This document shows, piece after piece, positions 58,301-64,000 of a DNA stretch of 64,000 bases (position 1 is its first letter; every line of letters begins with the position of its first letter). The translations under genes were made by a program, and so were the position numbers. The stretch covers positions 248,001 to 312,000 of the forward strand of contig JASANH010000812.1 of NCBI GenBank assembly GCA_030248295.1, read 5' to 3'. The DNA is from Mesodorylaimus sp. YZB2_4. Taxonomy: Eukaryota; Nematoda; Enoplea; Dorylaimida; Dorylaimidae. Under the pieces are notes generated by a model. The model was not told where the DNA came from. It ran no database searches and saw nothing but the letters and a program-made list of their open reading frames with translations.

Positions 58301-59323
58301 TATACACGCGCATATGTACATTTCAACACGAACCTGAGCGTGGAGAGGCCGCTTGGCGCGAATTCAAATTTCACGGCGTTTTTATTTGTGAGCCCGAGGG
58401 AGGAGGGCAGGCTGCAAGAGTCAGAGTTCCCAAATGTTTTAACAGAGAATATACTTAGCCCCAAAAGCATAAAACATTGACTTCAATGGTTCTTTAACGT
58501 TGCGGTTTTGCCAATTCTTCTCTGCGCCTGGAAGTACAGCCAGAATGATCGGGCAGATCAAACAGTTTATGCATTTGTTCAATGAGTTGCAGTAGAATCC
58601 TGTTTCAGTTGCCCAGAGCTCTACTACCACACGAGTGAATATTGGTCTGTTTTGCTGCCCCAGCTGCTAACTTTACTTGTAAGTCTGATTTATCTTATTC
58701 TGCCACTTTTTTTAAAACAGTGCAACAAATGTTTTTTTAGTTCTCAGCTGGATGTTTAACAGCAGGCTTAACATTAATTTTTCGACAATTTCATAAAGCT
58801 CAATCCGAAGTGCACGTGGGCGATGGTACATTGATCGAATGTGGGGAAAATCAGCAACTGTCACCGCCTTGCTTGGAGGCTGATGCAATGCTTTCAGTAT
58901 CGACTATGTCTTCAACAGCTACAATTTTGAGCGATTTGAATCGCCATAAATGGCAATTGGTTATTGAATTTATTGTGCTTTTCTTATTGGCTTTACCATT
59001 CGCCTTGGAAATGTTCGTGTATGCGCCAAATGCACAAAATCTACACGTTGTGGCGACTTTGAATTATCTTGCATCATTTTTCTCCATGTTACAAGGATTA
59101 TTTATATCGATTTTGTATGGTTTCGCCCAGGTAAGTCTAAAAAATGACTAAAAGTATCGCCTAATCGTAAATATGCTTTTAAATTTTTGCAACACCAAAT
59201 GCAAAAAAGAACCTGAGTGAATTTTACTAACTTTCTGAAATTTTTCAGATATTTATCCCAGCAAATGGTCATAGAAATTCTGTGGTTCTTCAAAAATTCG
59301 AAGGTCAAAAGTTCGACGAGTAG
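55353..59323 (+). CDS. Class B (secretin-type) G-protein coupled receptor
   Basis: Exons: 55353-55461, 55965-56078, 56213-56412, 56574-56692, 56800-56929, 56984-57273, 58609-58678, 58741-59130, 59249-59323; phases agree, 498 residues. Exons 1-3 form a hormone-receptor domain: FLNRLSQEERQC, YCNITWDSILCWP, LPCPSTPG, FAERHCRQRGP and SWSDYSQCF keep the six-cysteine plan and the WD/CWP/PCP signature. Exons 4-9 give seven helices: LLLTIFVICATIYILYRW, then ENLIRIYVLISVLLLATV (as in class B TM2), GWCEVWHFLLEFFKASLHFW with the TM3 cysteine, its partner in SCPELYY, and TM7 ending SFFSMLQGLFISILYGF, like the class B QG motif. Loop 3 is long. No signal peptide is visible; an in-frame TAA precedes the ATG, so an upstream exon may be missing. 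Nematode relatives would be PDFR-1 or SEB receptors; subtype not resolved. Confidence 0.85.
56447..56525. mobile_element. Short MITE-like relic in GPCR intron
   Basis: CTTCCGTTAGCCGTGCAGTGCA is followed about 50 bases later by GCGGAAAAACTACACAGCTGACAGAAAACC. The ends resemble the GTTAGCCGTGCA family, but the element is short and decayed. It lies in the intron before TM1. Confidence 0.4.
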
Positions 59324-59454
59324 ACTTTGTGAGCTGTGCGTATCGCACACTTGGTTGCCTATTTGGGCACGTTCCGTGAAATCGGTTACCTAGACTCCTC
59401 ATCGATGTATCAAATCCATGTTTTGTAATGAAACCAGACCCTTAAAATGAATGC

Positions 59455-59460
59455 AATAAA
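59455..59460 (+). terminator. Polyadenylation signal of class B GPCR
   Basis: AATAAA lies about 130 bases after the stop codon at 59323, followed by AATAATTAAAA. Position and sense strand fit. Confidence 0.5.
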
Positions 59461-60032
59461 TAATTAAAATTGTGGGACTTGAACGGAATAAAAAAAACGC
59501 TAAGATTTTTTTAAGGTTTGTATGAAAAATTTTTTAACTTCGATCTGCTGCAGGAAGGCGAGCACAATTTATTTGGATCTGATGGAAAATCAATATTTGG
59601 AATGACAAAATGACGCGCGCACTCCTGACGACAGCATGAATTTAAAGAAATAAGAATACAAGGTTTGATTCTTCTGTAGCGACAGCCAAATGCCACGACC
59701 TTACAGTACATTACAATGAATCTCGCCGGGCCCGCGTGATGCGTTGTGGGTTGTCTTTGGTTTGGGGAATTTTGAATATGGCGCCAATTCGTTGCCTGTG
59801 TCTCAGGTATGTCTGTTTGTGAGCGCGACAGTCTGGCGTGGTAATCAGAGCTACAGAGTTGAGGAGGAGAGCTCGCTCGCTCTCATCGTCAGTCTCTCGT
59901 ATGGCTGCGAGTGTAATATTTGGTTGTGTTTTGATTGGGCCTTCAGTAAAGTTTGGCATCTCGTGGCGTGTGGTTTGTTGGCTTTAGGACTGGCAATGAA
60001 TCCGTGGAAGGACAGTGAGACTCCGGCATCAC

Positions 60033-60155
60033 TGAGCGGCGGGCATTCCGCCACTCTCCGCCATAAGTTCAAATTCGCTTAGTTCGCCTGCGCGTGAACT
60101 TTTGGCGGTAGATGGCGGAATGACCGCACCTCTGTGGGCATGTCTGCAATTAGCG
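60033..60155 (+). mobile_element. Foldback MITE, copy 1
   Basis: About 120 bases reading GAGCGGCGGGCATTCCGCCA...TGTCTGCAATTAGCG. Internally palindromic: GCATTCCGCCACTCTCCGCC and AAGTTCAAATTCGC on the left answer GTGAACTTTTGGCGGTAG and ATGGCGGAATGACCGC on the right. The copy at 62407-62530 is almost identical and inverted. Confidence 0.75.
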
Positions 60156-60207
60156 GCACTATATGTTCCAGCTACTAGATACAGCCGTCGCGAGGCATGT
60201 TTTGCCT

Positions 60208-61130
60208 TCTGTTGCTGGAGTGGCGATCGGAAGTGAAGTTCCCGACTATTGATCATAAGAAGTGGGTCGAGTTGCGCAAAGTACAATTCGTCCTGTACAA
60301 TATCATCGAATTGTCAAATCGTCAGCCGTGCGACGGAGATACGGACCAAGAAATTATATAGTATATCCAACATTTACTCGTTTCGGACCGAATTTGAGTC
60401 ATCGTCTATTGTAGGATTGGGAACGGGAAAATCGATTTTATTGGCTATTGACACAAAATGTTGATGGACTGCATCAAAATGCTTGAAGTGAACAATTGGG
60501 TGAGGTTAGAATAACTAAGTCCGTGGGACAAGGGGTATCTAATCGGCTGATTTGGGCTGGTTAGTCATTAGCCACTTCGAGTTTTTGAAATTGTTGTACC
60601 AGATTTTGATCTTAACTTTCAACTCCCTGTCACATTCCTTGTCCTTGCAAAGTTTATCTACTGAATCAATAATTCAGAATTAGGTCCCTGTTTTTCTCAG
60701 AAGGGCTGGCGGCTTGGCTCGTAAGGTGTTCAATGCAGATAAACAGCACAGTCCAAACTGATCTTCTGATCCGTTTCAGATGAACAGTTCGATGCGTGCG
60801 GCTCGTTGTCTCCAATGCACATGGCGCGGGCCACGATCGAATTTCCAATCCGATTTATTGAAGTCAAGTCCTAATGATCTCGACCATATCAAACCAACGG
60901 CTCTGGATGGGGAGTGGATTTGCCGTATTCGAAGATCAAAGAATTCAATTAATCTTCCGGGCTTGAATGTGGTCATGATATCGTCCTTCCTGATATGATA
61001 TTCTTCAGTGATAACATGCCAGTCGCTTGGTGTATCGATTGATGGAAAAGTGGATTTAGCTTATGGGTTGCTTGCATATGTACTTGGCTCGACAATTAGC
61101 ACACATGCTGCATTTATCGGGGCGTACGAC
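60208..61130 (+). pseudogene. Decayed SIRT4-type sirtuin
   Basis: NAD-dependent deacylase remnant. One frame from 60208 runs through GSEVPDY, stops at 60250, 60256 and 60412, RPVQYHRIVKSSAVRRRYGP, FYWLLTQNVDGLHQNA, a TGA at 60484 where the family has glycine (HQNAGSEQL), then SEQLGE and a possible donor at 60505. After TTTCAG the frame resumes at 60780: MNSSMRAARCLQC, where the family has ELHGSM...CLQC; the catalytic His is Asn. LDGEW, then a frameshift to VDLPYSKIKEFN, ECGHDIVLPDMIFF and later LLAYVLGSTIS complete the Rossmann half. Intron retention argues against a retrocopy. It is flanked by inverted foldback MITEs at 60033 and 62407. Confidence 0.8.
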
Positions 61131-61232
61131 TGGCCAAGTATGGGCAAGGTCGGCTGGCTTGGGGGGGAGGGGGGCTGGGAGGTAGGGGAGATGGCTAAGA
61201 TGAACGCTGGCGCGAAGCGCAGGGGATTGGGC

Positions 61233-61265
61233 AGTTTCGCCTCCGGCGGGGCGGAGGCGAAACTT
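61233..61265. repeat. GC-rich perfect hairpin
   Basis: AGTTTCGCCTCCG, a GCGGGG loop, then CGGAGGCGAAACT: a 13-base perfect stem. It is just past the sirtuin relic. It could be an intrinsic fold of a repeat; no RNA gene is recognised. Confidence 0.7.
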
Positions 61266-61495
61266 TTAGAAATTACTGCTTTATTATGCGCATTTTCCTG
61301 TCATGGAAGCTATGCCTTTCTTTCTTCCTGCTGGACGTGAGGTGAGGGGGAGGGTGTTCGAGACGAAGGCTTCAGTGTCCTGGCTGGTCCCCTTACCCAC
61401 AACTGCGACTGGTCACAGGCTCTCGACAGCCAATGACACAGCGCATAATATGTAACTGCGTGCCTTATATGGGCATTGGATAGCATACTTACCTT

Positions 61496-61645
61496 TGTAT
61501 AACCCTCGTGCCAGGCATGCCTTGGCGAGTGGGAGATAGTAATCGACCCTCCCTAGGCTGGGATCGTCAGCACCGTGGGTCGATGTTTCACTCGCACGTA
61601 TAGTCGCAAAACTTGCGTTGCTCCAGTTGAAGTTTTTGTCTAGCT
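61496..61645 (+). repeat. Dispersed repeat family B, copy 3
   Basis: TATAACCCTCGTGCCAGGCA, GCGAGTGGGAGATAGTAATC, GTCGATGTTTCA and GTCGCAAAACTTGCG in order. It is the fullest of three copies (5905-6030, 29425-29570). Confidence 0.55.
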
Positions 61646-62117
61646 GACATTCTCTTCTGCCAGGCTTATTACATCTGGCCACAAGGCCATGCGCCGGCCT
61701 TGGCCTCGGGAGAGGGCGTGTCTGGTCGTTCTATACGCATCTCCAAGGTCGTATCGAAATTTACCTCGATGAAATCAATCCGTCGTGATAGACCGGCAAA
61801 TACTCAGAAAGCAATCAATATCTTTTAATGAAAACTTAAGAGGGAACTTTACCAATAACGGCTTGTGAAATGCAGCATTTCAGAAGCTCAGGATCCAGTA
61901 ATAGACATGGTTCAAAATATGCATTTCGTGCGTTTCGCCCAAGAAGCATCTTTTTGCACAGGGGCAAAGCCACTGTAGGATTATTGCACTACCCCTGTGG
62001 AAGCCGCCATTTCATTGGATAAGTTTGGTGTGCACGTCACTGTATACAGTATACATTAAGAAGCAGCAAATGCATCAGCAGCTGTTCTAGGTTTTTAGCA
62101 AAGTGAATGCACAAGCT

Positions 62118-62244
62118 GGGTCGCAGCCTGGCGAGTTTAGGTGTCCCCCTCTTACGCTAGCCGCTCACTTAGAAGATATGTTCGACTCCCGCCAGGGTTA
62201 AGAATGATTGTCAACAGATACTTATGTCCCTCAGCTCTCGAGTG
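62118..62244 (+). mobile_element. tRNA-derived SINE, copy 4
   Basis: GGGTCGCAGCCTGGCGAG at the head, B-box-like TGTTCGACTCCCG, then AATGATTGTCAAC and a tail ending CAGCTCTCGAG, which matches the outer ends of the copies at 4291 and 11711. Confidence 0.65.
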
Positions 62245-62406
62245 CGTTGTTAATGCTCCGATGTATGACTGAAAAAATTTGCTTCAGTGACAAAAAAATT
62301 TCCTGATACACTTAAAAATCCCGCTTTTTTAAAATCTCTATGTGCAACTTAATCCTCAATATCCTCTAGCCATGATCCTCATGAAAAGCATATTACTCCT
62401 AATTCG

Positions 62407-62530
62407 CGCTAATTGCAGACATGCCCACAAAGGTGCGGTCATTCCGCCATCTACCGCCAAAAGTTCACGCGCAGGCGAACTAGGCGAATTTGAACTTTTG
62501 GCGGAGAGTGGCGGAATGCCCGCCGCTCAC
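62407..62530 (-). mobile_element. Foldback MITE, copy 2
   Basis: Inverted, nearly identical copy of 60033-60155, starting CGCTAATTGCAGACATGCCC and ending GGCGGAATGCCCGCCGCTCA. Differences are a handful of bases, so both insertions are probably recent. Confidence 0.75.
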
Positions 62531-63796
62531 ATCACGACTAGATGTGCTGGCAAGAGGCATGTAGCCGCTACGGCGCCTGGCGTTGTGGCGTCGCTGATAG
62601 GGCGCCTTTGAAACAAACGATCTTCTTCGAAGGCTTTGCTGAGAGTCTTTTTTGTTTTTGTGTGACAAAATCAAAACACATTTGCAAGCAGCTCTAACAG
62701 ACTCAAATCTCCAATACACTGATCATAGGCCAACAGGGCTTAGGATCAGAACCCAGCCTACATGCATTCGATCTGGTGAAATAGGCACCGAAGATTTGGA
62801 TGGCATTCGTGTACTGTGATTATTGGTGCGCAGTGGAGAATCTTCCACATTAAGACGAAGTGCACTGCATGATCGATATGGGAATATTTGAAGAAGAGTA
62901 CGATATTCAGATTCAGCGTTTGCGTTTTCAGTGAACTTGTGGACTTTCAGCACCTTTGTAAAAAAAGTCGGAGTTCCTGGTTGCAAAGGGGGAATAAAAA
63001 TTTCGGCCGAGAGCGGCGCAAAGTTTTAGCCACCCACTAAAACGTAGGGGCTGAATCTGAACATTGTTTTCTTATTTGATATTCCAACATCGATTCTAGA
63101 GCGTACTTCGTGTTTAAGCAGTTTGTTATTGCTAGACTGATAATCTTAATCCCATGCTGGAACATGCATGCTGCTCCGAATATCCAGCCACAGCATGAAC
63201 ACCAACCAATGGGACCCCTTGAATTTTCACTCCAGGCTTCTTTGGGCGAAATATTATTTCCAACCTACGCTCCCAAATGTGGCAGCTGATGGCTTTTAGT
63301 GCATCGAGCGTGGCAAGTTTTCCAGGCTCTTTATCAGTCAGAAACTCTGATGCACTGTGATGAGTCTCAAAGCTTTCAGCGGCCACATTTGGGAGCACAC
63401 TGTGAAATAACAGCCAGCCCAGACGAGCCTCGAGTAATAATTCGAGACGGCCCCCTTGTTAGTATTTATCCTGCGGCTGGAGCAGCATGGGTGTTCTGGC
63501 AGCCATGACCCGGCATAGGCACGACGAGGTCAGAATATCCTCACAAAATTTTTGTCATGGCAGCTAGAGTGATTTTTAGATTTCAAATCGACAAAAGATA
63601 TTTTACAGTACGCTATGGCTAGTGAGCCACGTATCAAAATGCCTGTTTCGCATCAAAACACGAGGCCATACGCGGAATTCCACATCTGATAAGCAACAGT
63701 CACAAACCACAGACACTTATTTACAGAACACTACGTCATGACCCAAATTTTACAGAGTATCTGATGATGAATACTGGCCAACCCTCATCAAAAATG
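62531..63796. other. Spacer with a large imperfect inverted repeat
   Basis: About 63160-63490 folds on itself: CATGCTGCTCCG...CAGCC answers GGCTGGAGCAGCATG, and CTCCCAAATGTGGC answers GCCACATTTGGGAG, centred near 63330. The 88-residue minus frame and 69-residue plus frame here are products of this structure. No gene supported. Confidence 0.5.
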
Positions 63797-63934
63797 TTAG
63801 CGGGTGATAATCTGACTTCCATCGTTGGCATTCTCTAAACGAGCATGACGAAGGGTCTCGAATCGATAAAACTCAAAAGTGACGAGAAGAATAATAGGAA
63901 AGTACAAGATGAAAGCAGCGGTTAGCAATATCAT
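63797..63934 (-). CDS. Small single-pass membrane ORF
   Basis: 45 residues. The hydrophobic N terminus MILLTAAFILYFPIILLVTF is followed by a polar tail FYRFETLRHARLENAND ending ITR and TAA. The shape is that of a small membrane microprotein, or of the last exon of a gene continuing right of the window. No family is recognised. Chance cannot be excluded at this length. Confidence 0.35.
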   Translation of the reverse strand: MILLTAAFILYFPIILLVTFEFYRFETLRHARLENANDGSQIITR

Positions 63935-64000
63935 GTTTTCACTATGAAATATACTCCGCCCGCTTCAAGCGAGCACTCGAGTAGATGATGGAGTGGAGAA

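Larger units (their letters stand above)
61131..62406. other. Spacer with hairpin and repeats
   Basis: No supported gene. It holds the GC-rich hairpin at 61233-61265, a repeat family B copy at 61496-61645 and a SINE at 62118-62244. A G-rich stretch lies near 61160-61190. Confidence 0.45.

Noticed and set aside
58124-58480. 118-residue plus-strand frame with a hydrophobic start
   Set aside because: It lies in the long intron between two in-phase exons of the class B GPCR and has no matching phase or signature.

Overview
This is eukaryotic DNA, most likely from a nematode. Genes are broken into many small exons with GT...(T)TTCAG introns, some introns exceed 1-2 kb, and one gene carries long arrays of the cysteine-rich EB module typical of nematode proteins, fused to a chitin-deacetylase-like domain. 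I cannot place the species or clade. Exon models below were built by eye: each junction was kept only when donor, acceptor and codon phase agreed.

Layout. 1-12863 (+): two tandem acid-sphingomyelinase-like genes, the first cut by the window edge. 14150-21096 (-): an 8-exon gene with an N-terminal divergent MH2 (Smad-like) domain and a Ser-rich tail. 23404-24997 (-): a secreted Cys-rich protein of unknown function. 27102-42108 (-): a gene of about 51 exons, roughly 2,700 residues, with about 45 EB modules followed by a CE4 polysaccharide deacetylase domain. 42406-44862 (-): a small EB-module gene just upstream. 46686-47688 (+): weakly supported exons of unknown family. 47640-48383 (-): a LicD/fukutin-like single-exon gene. 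50616-53185 (+): an 8-exon seven-transmembrane receptor. 55353-59323 (+): a 9-exon class B (secretin-type) GPCR with a hormone-binding domain. 60208-61130 (+): a decayed SIRT4-type sirtuin. 63797-63934 (-): a 45-residue one-pass membrane ORF.

Between and inside genes lie many mobile or repetitive remnants: a tRNA-derived SINE family (4 copies), a MITE family with a TTTCTGTTAGCCGTGCA terminal repeat, a foldback MITE in two inverted copies around the sirtuin pseudogene, a palindromic MITE and a MULE-type transposase relic in one sphingomyelinase intron, a 21-bp minisatellite, two large foldbacks in the last deacetylase intron, and TGATAAG-rich tracts.

Functionally the window is a mixture rather than a pathway. 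Lipid hydrolysis (sphingomyelinases), extracellular matrix/chitin modification (EB-deacetylase and its small EB neighbour) and signalling receptors (two 7TM proteins, the MH2-like protein) sit side by side, with local tandem duplication as the main organising process.
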